A stretch of 64,000 nucleotides of DNA, from assembly GCA_947179485.1 (NCBI GenBank), contig OX359245.1:78231067-78295066 (forward strand), read 5' to 3'. A model generated the notes under the pieces. The model saw nothing but the letters and a program-made list of their open reading frames with translations. It had not been told where the DNA came from and searched no databases. Origin of the DNA: Allacma fusca (Eukaryota; Arthropoda; Collembola; Symphypleona; Sminthuridae). The translations under genes were made by a program, and so were the position numbers. Below, piece by piece: positions 10,777 to 19,937 of this stretch; position 1 is the first letter of the stretch; each line of letters begins with the position of its first letter.

Positions 10777-11307
10777 CTAAGTTATATTGTGATATCCATA
10801 AAATCTAGTTTCACATTTGCGCATGCACGACTGATTTCCACAATCTTTCGATTTATACTTTAATATATTATTGACAAATTTTCTAACCATCCTGTCATTA
10901 GAGCGAGAACTTATCTTAAAACTAGACATTATTTTTTCCAAACTTATTCCAATCATTCTTAAATAACTAACATAGACACAATACTGACCGCAGACATTGG
11001 AATTTATACTTTGCATAGAACGACAGTTCTCTGCAATGACAGTTTTAGCTGGCCACTGTATATCTTTAAATATTCGCGGGGGAAATCCATATGAGTCAAA
11101 CCACTCGGTCTCCTCGCTGTTGTGAACATACCAGCAAACCCAATGCCAGCCTGGCTCATCAGCCGGGTCAGTGTTCTGTATAATTACATGTGGATATGAC
11201 GCATTTGCCGTCAGCAATGTTAAGTTGTCTGCAGAGACAATGTAGAAAGGAATCCTGGTCTTGGGCAAGAGGCAATCCAAGGCCTGGTAAATCTCGGTGC
11301 TGTTCAT
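10777..11307 (-). CDS. Adenain-like cysteine protease (maturation protease)
   Basis: 176 residues, the usual size for the adenovirus/Polinton C5 protease, which cleaves capsid and core precursors inside virions. The catalytic set is visible with family spacing: His55 in GWHWVCWY, Asp71 in WFDSYG, Gln99 and Cys106 in VCGQYC. The Gln-to-Cys distance of seven residues equals that of adenain. The ATG follows the capsid stop by two bases, so it is the last gene of the compact minus-strand block. No lesions. Candidate cleavage sites exist in the basic proteins of the same block. Confidence 0.9.
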   Translation of the reverse strand: MNSTEIYQALDCLLPKTRIPFYIVSADNLTLLTANASYPHVIIQNTDPADEPGWHWVCWYVHNSEETEWFDSYGFPPRIFKDIQWPAKTVIAENCRSMQSINSNVCGQYCVYVSYLRMIGISLEKIMSSFKISSRSNDRMVRKFVNNILKYKSKDCGNQSCMRKCETRFYGYHNIT

Positions 11308-11309
11308 AT

Positions 11310-12770
11310 TCAGTGTTCAAGTATTACCCTTTTATCAGCGTCAATCTCCAGGACACTCTGGTACTGGCAATAGACAATAACATTTATGTTCTTGTCCAAC
11401 GCCGTCCTGAATTTCATAGACACCTTCAACTGCCCTCGCTTGTTGACGCTGAGAAAGTTTCCCGAATTAGGCAACAGCTCAATTGCCAGCAAACAGTTGC
11501 CTGTACAAATAAATTAGCATTTTTACATTTTTGTTTTAGATTTTTTGGTTTTTTTAAAACGTATTTTTAAAAACATTAATTTATATGTACCTTTAGTGTA
11601 ATTATCTCGTTGGATGCCGTTGGATAACAGCGCGTTTGCAGCAGTTTTTTCAAGTGTCCTAAGCCCAAGCAAAAAATCGTCTGACCCCAAGTAACTACCG
11701 TCCGTTTGTTTTTGTTTAAAACTCAGGGAGAGATCCCGGTACTGGAGGGAGTCTCCATTCCATGTAATGGACAGTTCCGACAGGTTTTTGTCCGCGAAAT
11801 TGAATGGGGATTTATTCAGGGCGCCCATGAACCCATCCGAGTTTACCATTCCAATGACAATTATTTTGGGAATTTTCCCAATAACAAGAGAATCAGTAGT
11901 CACATAGCTGAGGCCTGATGCCACCGTAAACGTTTTGATCTCGGCATCGTTGGTTATGTACTTGAATGTATTCCCACGGGCTAGTTCGGCTCGGTGCATA
12001 TCAATGATCGGTTTAGAAACTACTTTCTTAGATCCGTAGAATACCGCATCCGTGATTTGATACTTGTACGGGACGCCATTCGTGCCAGCCTTTGTTGTCG
12101 TACTGCATTCAAGACAAAGTTCTGGTTGCGCTCGTCTCAGTACTATACGTATGTGACTACCGGCTGGGATGTATCGAGGTTGCGTAAAGATGCTTCCTAC
12201 GAGCTGCCCTACCACTTGGAAGGGCTGGCTTTTCTTTGACATGTCAAATCTAGCCTTCCACCCAGGATCAGAAGCTGTGAATACTTCTGGCGTCACATTC
12301 GGATACCACAATTCGTTCTTGAGCCGTCCATCTTTTTCCTGAGGACTCGCACTCAACAGACGTTGCATGTATCCAATCCATGGATAAAAATTAGACGTAT
12401 CGGAAATCAGTTGACCGTTTAGATAGATTTCCAGATTGCTAAACATGGTCTGGAAAAAAAGATTGCACGGGGCGACAAGATCTCGGGCTTCATCGCATAG
12501 AGTGCCATCCTGATTTACAATTCGGCATGTAAGAGAAATAAAGCTGTCGAGCGGATCCAAGTAGCCGGACGTATCCAATGTTATTTGAAATTCCAGAGGA
12601 TTAAAATCTTCCTTTATGGAGACGAGGGGAAATGCCTGAATGTAGTCGTTACTCAGCTGCGTGGAGATGTCGGTAGGGAGGAGGTCAAAAAGTGCCAACT
12701 CTGATCGAATGCTCTCCGTCGACCCTTCATAGACCGTAGCCCCTTTCTCGAAAACGCTATTTAAATCCAT
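11310..12770 (-). CDS. Major capsid protein (hexon-like double jelly-roll), spliced
   Basis: Exons 11591-12770 and 11310-11500 with a 90-bp intron (donor gtacat, acceptor acag) give 456 residues. The N-terminal pattern (ELALFDLLPTD, then NDYIQAFPLVS) is that of Polinton hexon-like capsid proteins. The rest is beta-rich, as expected of a double jelly-roll. Without splicing the frame ends after 415 residues with a Lys-rich tail (RFKKTKKSKTKM), whereas splicing adds a beta-rich end (NVIVYCQYQSVLEI). It starts four bases after the stop of the basic protein gene and is followed by the protease. Assembles the icosahedral shell if the element makes particles. Confidence 0.88.
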
Positions 12771-12774
12771 TGAA

Positions 12775-13140
12775 TTACTTTACACACCGACGGTTCTTTC
12801 GCTTGCGACCTGCTCCCAACTGGACGCGTTTGATACTCTTCTTCTCTTTCTGTTTCTTAGTTCGCGCACGCTTCGGTTTCTTTTGTGACTTCCTACGTCT
12901 CCGACCCAATCCCAACTGAACTGGTTTCTGAGATGCTCGCCTCCTTTTCTTCTTTCCTTTGCCCGTTTGCTCCTTCTTCTTCACACCAGCTGATTTCTTC
13001 AGGGGAATGAGGTAAGAAGATGCCTCGGGATTAAGACCGCCACTCGCCATTAAATTAGTGCTTACACTTGCTCCTCCAACTTGGTTATGGTGACCAGGTT
13101 CTAGGACACAAGCTTTATCATCACATTGAACCTCTCTCAT
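12775..13140 (-). CDS. Basic core-like protein, 121 aa
   Basis: The C-terminal half is extremely rich in Lys and Arg, suggesting a DNA-condensing core protein like adenovirus pVII/pX, though I see no direct homology. It contains two related modules, VQLGLGRRRRKSQKK (residues 74-88) and VQLGAGRKRKNRR (106-118). Three stretches fit the adenain rule Q-x-G-x-G or Q-x-G-G-x: residues 20-24, 75-79 and 107-111. The start codon overlaps the stop of the upstream gene (ATGA). The stop is four bases before the capsid start. Confidence 0.78.
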   Translation of the reverse strand: MREVQCDDKACVLEPGHHNQVGGASVSTNLMASGGLNPEASSYLIPLKKSAGVKKKEQTGKGKKKRRRASQKPVQLGLGRRRRKSQKKPKRARTKKQKEKKSIKRVQLGAGRKRKNRRCVK

Positions 13141-14756
13141 ACTTTAGGTCGAATGTGAAGGGTCACTCCTGTTGTAGTTCCTCCAAAATTAATTGGGCTC
13201 AAAGATTCGTCCGCGAAATCAACGCGAATCTGATTTTGCTCCTCGCCGTGCAAAGGCAAATACGACACTGGGAAGAATTCATGTTCGCATTCAGAATTAT
13301 AATCATGATTTAGTTTTAGCTCTTTAAGTAGGGGAATACAGCGGTCTTCATACGTCTGGTTCTCAATCAGATTTGAAAGGACCAGCAGGCGATTTGCCTG
13401 ACCCGGAGCTGGCTTGGGAACAGGAGGTAGGATTTCCTCCTTTTCATATTCATCTTCCTCTTGCTCCTCGACAAGTTCGCGCTTGGCTGCATACCTCGAT
13501 CCGCTCTTAAACACGTGCTTACGAGGTATTCCAAAGTAATTGCAGATCGGAATTGAAAAACTGACTTCAACGTCGTTTGAAACTTCGCTCATGACAATGT
13601 CTCCGTTGTCGTAAGAAAAGTATATGTTATTCGAGGGATATACATATTCCGTGAAAGTATTATTGAGTTCTTGTAAAACGTCTTGAAGCGCCATTGACGC
13701 GGGTTCTTTCATGAACACGTCTACTACCGCCGATTTACGAACTTTATACATCAGAATATCTACCTTCCCAATTTTATTAAACGCGTCTTCGTCAAATGGA
13801 AACTTAGAAGCGTAAACGCTTCCCGAGTAGAACGTGTCATCGGTGAACCCTAAGCACTTGACGATATTTGAAGGGAAAACGATATGGTTGCGATCATCAT
13901 CATCTGCTCCCACCTTCACACTTATCGAGCATCTGAAGGCACTGTCCCAGACAAAGTGTACAATTGTTTGAAGCAATTCGTGGAGCTTTGATTTCACCTT
14001 CGTAAAGTATTTCACATAATCTGTATCATTCAGTTTCTTCAAAACAAGTAGGTTGTTATGCTGCTGCTTAACAACAATACGATTTAAATAATATGTTCTC
14101 TTTAAAAATTTAAAATCGAATACGGTGTTCATTGGAACTTTGACAAATTGAGTTTGATCCAATATAAAGTCCCCACTAGTGGATCCAGATTCGAACAGTT
14201 TTCGAGTAAAGCCCAATACTTTTGCAAATTCGGTAGACAGAAATAAATAATCTTGGTCCTTCGCGATTACCGGGTTAATAAAGATAATCATTTTTTTTGC
14301 TCCCTCAACATAAGCAATGGTCATGTTTAGTTTGAGCGCCGCATATTGACTGTTAAATTGAGATATGAATTCGTTAATATTAGCATCCGTCTTCTTGAAT
14401 TGATAACTTGTTTCTAAGGGGGGTTGGTAGCCCGGGAATAAAGGACCGATTGGAACAGCAGACATGTGAATGGGAATAGATCTCTTGACAATTCGTCTTC
14501 GCTTCCTTGTAAGACGCAGCTGGGGTTCGCTCGCTACGGCTTGCGGCATATTTCGTAGACTTTCCAGCATGGTTTTACTCGGCTTGTATCGAAGCTTCAG
14601 CAGTCCGACTTCATATTTTCCCCGGGGACAATGTATAGGGTTAGGCAACTGATGCACAATCGAAGACTGAGACATATCGTTCGAATTCGTTAGGACGATG
14701 TAATGGTCCAACTCATTCTCTTGAGGAACAAATCGAGCACTTCTTCGCGGATACAT
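13137..14756 (-). CDS. Conserved Polinton protein with three LGF repeats, 539 aa
   Basis: I use ATG 14756 (MYPRRSARF). The N-terminus has the 'wEVGLLKLRY' pattern and the C-terminus the 'INFGG...VTLHIRP' ending common to a protein found across Polintons and usually thought structural; its exact role is not settled. Between them, three related modules repeat: a helical lead, beta strands, then (L/F)GF or FGI followed by a Ser-Gly pair and often YA (around LGFTRKLFESG, LGFTDDTFYSGSVYA and FGIPRKHVFKSGSRYA). An acidic linker (EEQEEDEYEKEE) sits before the C-terminal part. It ends in a 4-nt overlap with the basic protein gene. Confidence 0.75.
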   Translation of the reverse strand: MYPRRSARFVPQENELDHYIVLTNSNDMSQSSIVHQLPNPIHCPRGKYEVGLLKLRYKPSKTMLESLRNMPQAVASEPQLRLTRKRRRIVKRSIPIHMSAVPIGPLFPGYQPPLETSYQFKKTDANINEFISQFNSQYAALKLNMTIAYVEGAKKMIIFINPVIAKDQDYLFLSTEFAKVLGFTRKLFESGSTSGDFILDQTQFVKVPMNTVFDFKFLKRTYYLNRIVVKQQHNNLLVLKKLNDTDYVKYFTKVKSKLHELLQTIVHFVWDSAFRCSISVKVGADDDDRNHIVFPSNIVKCLGFTDDTFYSGSVYASKFPFDEDAFNKIGKVDILMYKVRKSAVVDVFMKEPASMALQDVLQELNNTFTEYVYPSNNIYFSYDNGDIVMSEVSNDVEVSFSIPICNYFGIPRKHVFKSGSRYAAKRELVEEQEEDEYEKEEILPPVPKPAPGQANRLLVLSNLIENQTYEDRCIPLLKELKLNHDYNSECEHEFFPVSYLPLHGEEQNQIRVDFADESLSPINFGGTTTGVTLHIRPKV

Positions 14757-14819
14757 TGTCAACTGTTGTCAATTCAAATGACAAGTTGTGAATGACGCCG
14801 ATCGATATATGAGCTCGCT

Positions 14820-15791
14820 TTAATCTGACTTCTTAACCAAGCTAAGCTCCGGCGCATAAAAACTTGCATTTAACTGTTCGGACTTCATGTCTGCTAATCG
14901 AAATGTATATGGATATGTGTTAACAACCTGAACTACTTTAAATAGTTCCCTCGAAAAGGATTCTTTGTATCCCTTCTCGAATATCATTTTTATTCTGGAG
15001 ATGCGAACGACATCACCAACTGCGTACTGCGGAGGCTTCCTTGGTCTTTTTGATTCCTCCAAATACTTGCCGTAGATGTGCTGCCACACCTCATAGGAAT
15101 TCCTGGTTGACACTTCATTTGGAGCCATGCCGATTGACCTGTGCTTGGTAGCGTTGTATGCACTGGTGAAGTCTGGGAGTACTTCGACAATTCGTTTTGT
15201 GTTTTTCAGCGTCATGTACCGTTGTAACTTGGAGAAAAGTGTTCGTATAAATCTCTCGCTCATACTGGCTTTCATAGGTGAGTGGATATTGTAAAGCGTC
15301 ACATGGTTCTGAGCTAGAAACTTTCCAAAGGCTTTTGACATGAATTCAGTTCCTCTATCCGTATATAAATACGCGGGAGTAACCCGAGCCTCTTCGAAAA
15401 CAGACCGGAAGGCTTGAATCATCGAATCTGAATTCTTATTCTTCAACAAGCGTGTGTACGCCTTTCTTGAGAAAGCGTCAAGCACGACCAGAACAAAGTG
15501 ATTGCCACTGTTGGACTTTGCAAGCCCGGCCAGGTCTTTTAGATCAGCCGTGAAGATTTCATTGATAAAATTCACCATAATTTTCCGTCTTGGAAACTTC
15601 TTTCTCGCTTGTTTGTGCAATGAGAATGTTTCTAGCGCTCTTAGCTGTTTTGACACCTCGTCCTTGTTTGAAAACTCCTCTCGGTTTCGGAAAAACCCGT
15701 TCAAACCGGAAAATGATCCGGACAGTTTTTGATTTATGTACGTCTTTTGTATCTTTGATATTTCTTCACCACCACCTTTCGCCCCTTCCAT
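14820..15791 (-). CDS. Polinton integrase (retroviral-type DDE)
   Basis: 323 residues. Inserts the linear element into host DNA and is presumably responsible for the GTAATG duplication. The N-terminal GSFSGLNGFFRN is the typical Polinton integrase lead. The rve core shows Asp83 (FTADL), Asp145 (YTDRGTEF) and Glu179 (MSERFIRTL). An SH3-like C-terminal part starts at YAVGDVVRISR. I see no chromodomain, unlike many Polinton integrases. The start overlaps the preceding basic gene by 58 nt in another frame. No stops or frameshifts. Confidence 0.93.
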   Translation of the reverse strand: MEGAKGGGEEISKIQKTYINQKLSGSFSGLNGFFRNREEFSNKDEVSKQLRALETFSLHKQARKKFPRRKIMVNFINEIFTADLKDLAGLAKSNSGNHFVLVVLDAFSRKAYTRLLKNKNSDSMIQAFRSVFEEARVTPAYLYTDRGTEFMSKAFGKFLAQNHVTLYNIHSPMKASMSERFIRTLFSKLQRYMTLKNTKRIVEVLPDFTSAYNATKHRSIGMAPNEVSTRNSYEVWQHIYGKYLEESKRPRKPPQYAVGDVVRISRIKMIFEKGYKESFSRELFKVVQVVNTYPYTFRLADMKSEQLNASFYAPELSLVKKSD

Positions 15792-16258
15792 TTCTTATTT
15801 TTCTTCTTTCCTTTACCGACTTGTTTCCTCGGACGAAGTTTTTGACCAGTTTTCTCAGCAACGTCTTTATCGGGAGTATGCACCGTCTGGTTGTTTTCAC
15901 TGAGCTTTATATTACCATTGTCAGCTATTTGTTCCGATTCGCCGACGGGCACGCTATTCCCGAATGTTTTCCATTCTGGTTCTAGAATGTAGTTCTCTCC
16001 CTGGTGATATCTACAGCAGCATAACTGTAGGCGCTCAGATTTCTTTTTTCTCTGGAATTTTTTGCCGGTATCCGGTAAAGAAATGTCGTCAACCTCCTTA
16101 GGCACACTCGAAGGTTCTTTAATTGTCTCCTCCACAAGAGGTTCATTCTCAGAAACTGGAGCCTCACCACTCGCAACATTTGTCTTGTTCTCATCTTTAT
16201 ACAAGGTCATTAGCTTATCGTAAAGCCGAGGCTCAATGACTTTGTAAATCTGCGCCAT
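15734..16258 (-). CDS. Polinton protein with basic tail, 174 aa
   Basis: Starts at ATG 16258 (MAQIYKVIEPRLYDKLM), one base after the upstream stop (TGA-A-ATG). The middle is acidic and Pro/Ser-rich with a Cys cluster (LQLCCCRYH). The last 25 residues are almost all basic or aromatic (KKNKKWKGRK, YQRYKRR). Residues 146-150 read QVGKG, a fit to the adenain cleavage pattern that would release the basic tail. Probably a virion core or minor structural precursor; no family name can be given from sequence alone. Confidence 0.7.
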   Translation of the reverse strand: MAQIYKVIEPRLYDKLMTLYKDENKTNVASGEAPVSENEPLVEETIKEPSSVPKEVDDISLPDTGKKFQRKKKSERLQLCCCRYHQGENYILEPEWKTFGNSVPVGESEQIADNGNIKLSENNQTVHTPDKDVAEKTGQKLRPRKQVGKGKKKNKKWKGRKVVVKKYQRYKRRT

Positions 16259-16259
16259 T

Positions 16260-16568
16260 TCAATATAACATGGTGCTAACAAATTCGTCTTGCAATATTC
16301 GCGATACTACTGTGCAGAGTATTTTCTTTACTTGAGCTTTTCGCCTCATCAGCACTGTTCTTATTGAATACGAAGATTTTATTTCCTCGAGTATTCTATC
16401 CGCACAAATTGGTTTGCAATTACTGAATATGGAAAAATTGACAAAACATTCCACAACAGCAGTGAGTTCTGGGTCCGATGCTTGCTCGAGCAACTTTGTA
16501 AATAACCTCTTTTCGGCTTTGCACAGGTTATATAAAAATGTAAAGTCTTTTTCTAGTCTGGTCGTCAT
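16260..16568 (-). CDS. Small conserved Polinton protein p102
   Basis: 102 residues, mostly helical. The pattern LLEQASDPELTAVVECFVNF resembles the short protein with 'ELIKALCECALNVL'-like sequence that recurs beside Polinton integrases and ATPases; its function is unknown to me. Start codon overlaps the ATPase stop (ATGA). The next gene starts one base after its stop, so it is co-transcribed in the structural block. Confidence 0.65.
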   Translation of the reverse strand: MTTRLEKDFTFLYNLCKAEKRLFTKLLEQASDPELTAVVECFVNFSIFSNCKPICADRILEEIKSSYSIRTVLMRRKAQVKKILCTVVSRILQDEFVSTMLY

Positions 16569-17212
16569 TTTCTCGGACCGTACACCTCAGTCTCAGGACC
16601 GGCATATAACGAATTTCTTACAAAGTACACGTGTTTTTTATGTTTCGGATGCAGATCCAGTATGATATAGCTATATTCTCTTCCTATGACAGCCTTTCGG
16701 TATGCGTCAATTAGGAAAGCTACGTTGCCAGGGCAAACCTGGCGCGCAATTGTGGACACTATTGATCTGTCCCTTGCAGAATCGAAATAACACAACCATT
16801 GGGTATTAATCGACAGCTCCCGAAGGTTTTTATGATACAGATTTTGTAAGATTACTATAATAGAGACCCCTCGATGATGCGAATGTTTTGTGAAAAAGTT
16901 TGTAATAATGTCGTGAGCTTGTCCTTTTCCCAGCGAATCAATCTGGTCGTCTACAACAACAAGGCTAGGATTCGGTGCGGATTCAATGTCTTCCAGGTTC
17001 TTTGTAAAAGTAACGTCTGGATCAGTCTCTTGAATTTCGTAGAAGGAGGGCTGAAAGTCTGCATATACATACAGCACTTTTTGAATCGGTTTGTCAAAAA
17101 CTTTGTTTCTATTCCGTATAATGTCTAAAGTCAAATGCGTTTTCCCACTTCCGGTAACACCGGCTATAATACAAGTAGAAGGATGTGCAATAGAAAAATC
17201 CAATGTGTCCAT
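16565..17212 (-). CDS. FtsK/HerA-like DNA packaging ATPase
   Basis: 215 residues starting at ATG 17212 (MDTLDFSIAHPS). Walker A is GVTGSGKTH near residue 18; Walker B is SLVVVDDQ near residue 83; a polar sensor Q-N follows (VILQNLYHKN). This is the A32-like packaging ATPase of Polintons and nucleocytoplasmic viruses, which pumps DNA into capsids. First gene of the minus-strand structural block, with a TATA box 55-63 bp upstream, and overlapping p102 by 4 nt. Confidence 0.9.
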   Translation of the reverse strand: MDTLDFSIAHPSTCIIAGVTGSGKTHLTLDIIRNRNKVFDKPIQKVLYVYADFQPSFYEIQETDPDVTFTKNLEDIESAPNPSLVVVDDQIDSLGKGQAHDIITNFFTKHSHHRGVSIIVILQNLYHKNLRELSINTQWLCYFDSARDRSIVSTIARQVCPGNVAFLIDAYRKAVIGREYSYIILDLHPKHKKHVYFVRNSLYAGPETEVYGPRK

Positions 17213-17266
17213 GATCACACAATAAATTGCAATTGCATACTAAAATATTTTGTCTTAAAACTATGA

Positions 17267-17275
17267 TTTTATATA
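17267..17275 (-). promoter_or_regulatory. TATA box of the structural gene block
   Basis: On the minus strand tatataaaa lies 55-63 bp before the ATPase start. No comparable promoter is seen between the eight tightly packed downstream genes, which suggests a polycistronic or alternatively spliced late transcript. Confidence 0.6.
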
Positions 17276-17289
17276 CAGATTTGATTATA

Positions 17290-17450
17290 TGTCAATTACA
17301 GATGCGCATATGGAAATGAATTGATAAAAGACAATTTGTTTTTGTACATATTTACACAACTTTTTTTTAATTTTACCATATTTTTATCCTTTTTTTAAAT
17401 CTGTAATCTAGGTAATTATTCTAATACACTGACACATATAATATAGATCA
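17290..17450 (-). repeat. Right arm of the internal inverted repeat
   Basis: Inverted counterpart of 10525-10685. The core ttgtacatatttacacaac is also present directly at 24650-24668 after PolB, so the repeat has a third, partial member. Confidence 0.85.
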
Positions 17451-17553
17451 TTCACATAAGGAAATAAATTATCTACTATAAACTGAGAATATACGATAAT
17501 ATCATAATTGTTAAGAGTGCAAATCAGTATGTACATTCATCATCAGAAACAAA

Positions 17554-18951
17554 TTATTTGAGAACATTTTCGCTGGATGTTGAAGGATTTTCAGGGTCAG
17601 AAGATTTTGGGGCATGGTCAATAATTGCGGGGCTGATATTTTCACTTTCGCTGAGCTGTTGCTCGACTTTTTCGAGCAGCTGAAGGTCGTGAAAATGTTC
17701 GGCATTATCACTGGCTAGCTCGTGCAATACACTCTGGAGATCGTTGAACTGTTGCATATCATGATAGTCCATGCTATCAAGAGATGCGAACAATTCGTCA
17801 ATTGGATCGTAATCAGTCGAAGTGATGTCTTCGCCTTCTTGCAGAACTTGATCTATCATACCTTCCATACCTTGTATGCCTGCGTTATCTTCCACCGTCG
17901 GACTGTCCAGTGTGTGCTGATTGAGGGTGGGCTCGTCCAGCAATACAACATCATCATCATCATCGTTGTCGGATAGAGTTATGACCTCCGGACGAAATAC
18001 AGTTAGGTCGACGTACTCTGGGGTCGGGGACGCCGGAGGTGTCAGCCAAACGGTGCTGGGATGTCCATTTAAAGGATTCCGGCCCGAGGATCCGGGATGA
18101 ATGGCATCAGAGATCCACGGGTCCGATGGTCCTTGCACACACCTCGGCTGTTCCGCCGCGATCGGAACAGTATCTAAAAGCAAACATTTCTTAAGATTTA
18201 GTAAACGTTCAAGAAAGGAACGTGGGACGTGGGAGAAACAAAAAATAATGTTAACCTGATAAATTCTTACAATTCGAGGGCCATTCAGTCGTGTCCTCCT
18301 CCGGAGCGAATCTGACTGGAACAATTCCCCTGTCCTGGACGTATCCTCTATTGACCCTCCGCAAAAGGTCCGAATGACTGTCCAGTTCTGGGTAGAACTG
18401 ATCCTCTGGAACTGTAAATACGAATTTATAAATAATAATAAATAGAACTAGACCAGTTACAATACACACACACATACACACACACACACAATGCAAACAT
18501 TATTCAGCAATAGGGAAAATTGTAAACAATACTTACAATATAAGTACTCATACTGGCGAAGCCAATAGTGCGGCGACATCGTTGGACGCAGTTCACAAAA
18601 CCAGCGACAGTTTGCACTGCAAAGTCGACAACGAATGATGTAGTCCTTGTTGGTCACAACGTCGGTACTATTGAATTTTGTTGCCAGATGGTTTAAAAGA
18701 CACGGTAGATGAAATCCGTGCTTGCACCCGTAGTGTCCCATCTGGGACATCACCCGATCCGTGGCAATCGTGACGGCAGAGAACCGTTTCCAGTGTTCAA
18801 ACCCGTAGTCGTTGAATTGGTCCAGGATATTGTAGTGGCTTCTGCCATTTCCTCGAAGAAATGGTGTGTTGATCGGGAGGATCACCATAGTCTCGTAAGA
18901 CTGCACTGGTGAAACCTCCAATGGCAGATTGCAAATTTGACAGTTATTCAT
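17554..18951 (-). CDS. Spliced RING-type protein with SUMO-interaction-like motifs (391 aa)
   Basis: Exons 18537-18951, 18271-18411 and 17554-18173; donors gtaagt and gtaaga, acceptors acag and ttag, all phase 1. The N-terminus (1-135) is a RING-H2-like finger with a long insert: Cys4/Cys7 (CQIC), then CKHGFHLPC, then CRLC near residue 115. The C-terminal half is acidic and contains YVDLT (about 239) and VITLSDNDDDDD (about 249), followed by VVLL. Hydrophobic core plus acidic tail is the form of SUMO-interacting motifs. RING plus such motifs is the layout of SUMO-targeted ubiquitin ligases (RNF4; ICP0 by function). Role is inference: a host-directed E3 acting in the nucleus. Confidence 0.68.
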
Positions 18952-19236
18952 TTTGTCTTGTGTAAAACGAACAGTATTGAAAGATGAAAGACTAAAGATT
19001 GATGAACAAGTTGAATGGGATAAATATGAAAAAGCTGTGACTGATAAATGTGAGAGTGTTTATTGAGTGAGCTCAAAACACCGAATGAAACCGCTGGAGC
19101 GGTCAGCGTGTAAAATGAAACCGGCAAACCCTGAGAAAGGTCAATCCCGGGTCAATCAAGACAACGTTTAAAATATCATTTTTTTTCTGTCTCATTGTTT
19201 TATTTATTAAACATGATCATTGCGTGCCAAATGAGT
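18952..19236. other. Intergenic spacer upstream of the RING gene
   Basis: Probable promoter of the RING gene and 3' end of the next minus-strand gene; no clear TATA box. No gene seen. Confidence 0.4.
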
Positions 19237-19937
19237 TTACAGAGGCATTGGTGGTGGTTCTGGAATTGGAACACTGATTATACGTCGAGGGGTAGCTGGA
19301 GATTGCCACATAAAGGTGCTGTTAGTATGCACCATGGTAGAATCGGTGGCGTTGTAGTTGGGTGTCGTCAAATCCAACATCTCCACGCTCTCGCCACTGC
19401 CACCGGAGTTTCCCACGGTGTCCCACAACGGAGTCCTCAGCGATGAATTTCCCCTCCTTGTCCTCTTCTTCATCCTGAAGAAGACAAACAGCATCGATCC
19501 AATGACTGCAAAAAGTAGAAATGTTGATCCGAGTCCTGTGAATAAAAAGATTTTAACACGGGCTGAAGTAGTTATCACTCAAATACACACACTGCCAGCG
19601 TTTACACTTTATATTCGGGAAAACAATTTATCTGCACTTACCCGCAATGATGGGGACTATGTTCAGACCCTCCATCCCCTCTCGCACGCAATCTGCCGTC
19701 TCCATGACGATCTTGACCACGTTCGTATCAAGTAGTCCAGGATCGGGAGTACAGCAAAAACGGTTGTCCTCTGTCTGCACGTAGAAAAAACCGTCCTTCA
19801 CGCAATCCACGCATCCTTCCACAGAAGTACAATCTACACAAGTGTAAATAATATTTAACTTGGTACACAATGAGAGTAGACAGATGAAACAAAACTAATT
19901 AAAAACTAATTTTAAATCAAACCATACCTTCACCCAT
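19237..19937 (-). CDS. Spliced Cys-rich single-pass membrane protein (166 aa)
   Basis: Exons 19928-19937 (ten bases with the ATG), 19642-19833 and 19237-19535; donors gtatgg and gtaagt, acceptors gtag and acag; the frame stays open. The short N-terminal part has closely spaced cysteines (CTSVEGCVDC, then CCTPDPG). One membrane segment (STFLLFAVIGSMLFVFF) is followed by a basic stop-transfer RMKKRTRR, then a Ser/Thr/Pro-rich tail ending PIPEPPPMP. Likely a virus-encoded membrane protein with a Cys-rich outside and a proline-rich inside. There is no signal peptide, and the tiny first exon is the least certain part. Confidence 0.6.

Larger units (their letters stand above)
17219..17553. other. 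Non-coding region with structural-block promoter and inverted repeat
   Basis: Holds the TATA box of the structural block, the right arm of the internal inverted repeat, and the 3' flank of the RING gene. No gene seen. Confidence 0.6.

Noticed and set aside
14990-15190. Alternative frames inside the integrase and capsid block
   Set aside because: Shadows of confirmed genes with no independent start context.
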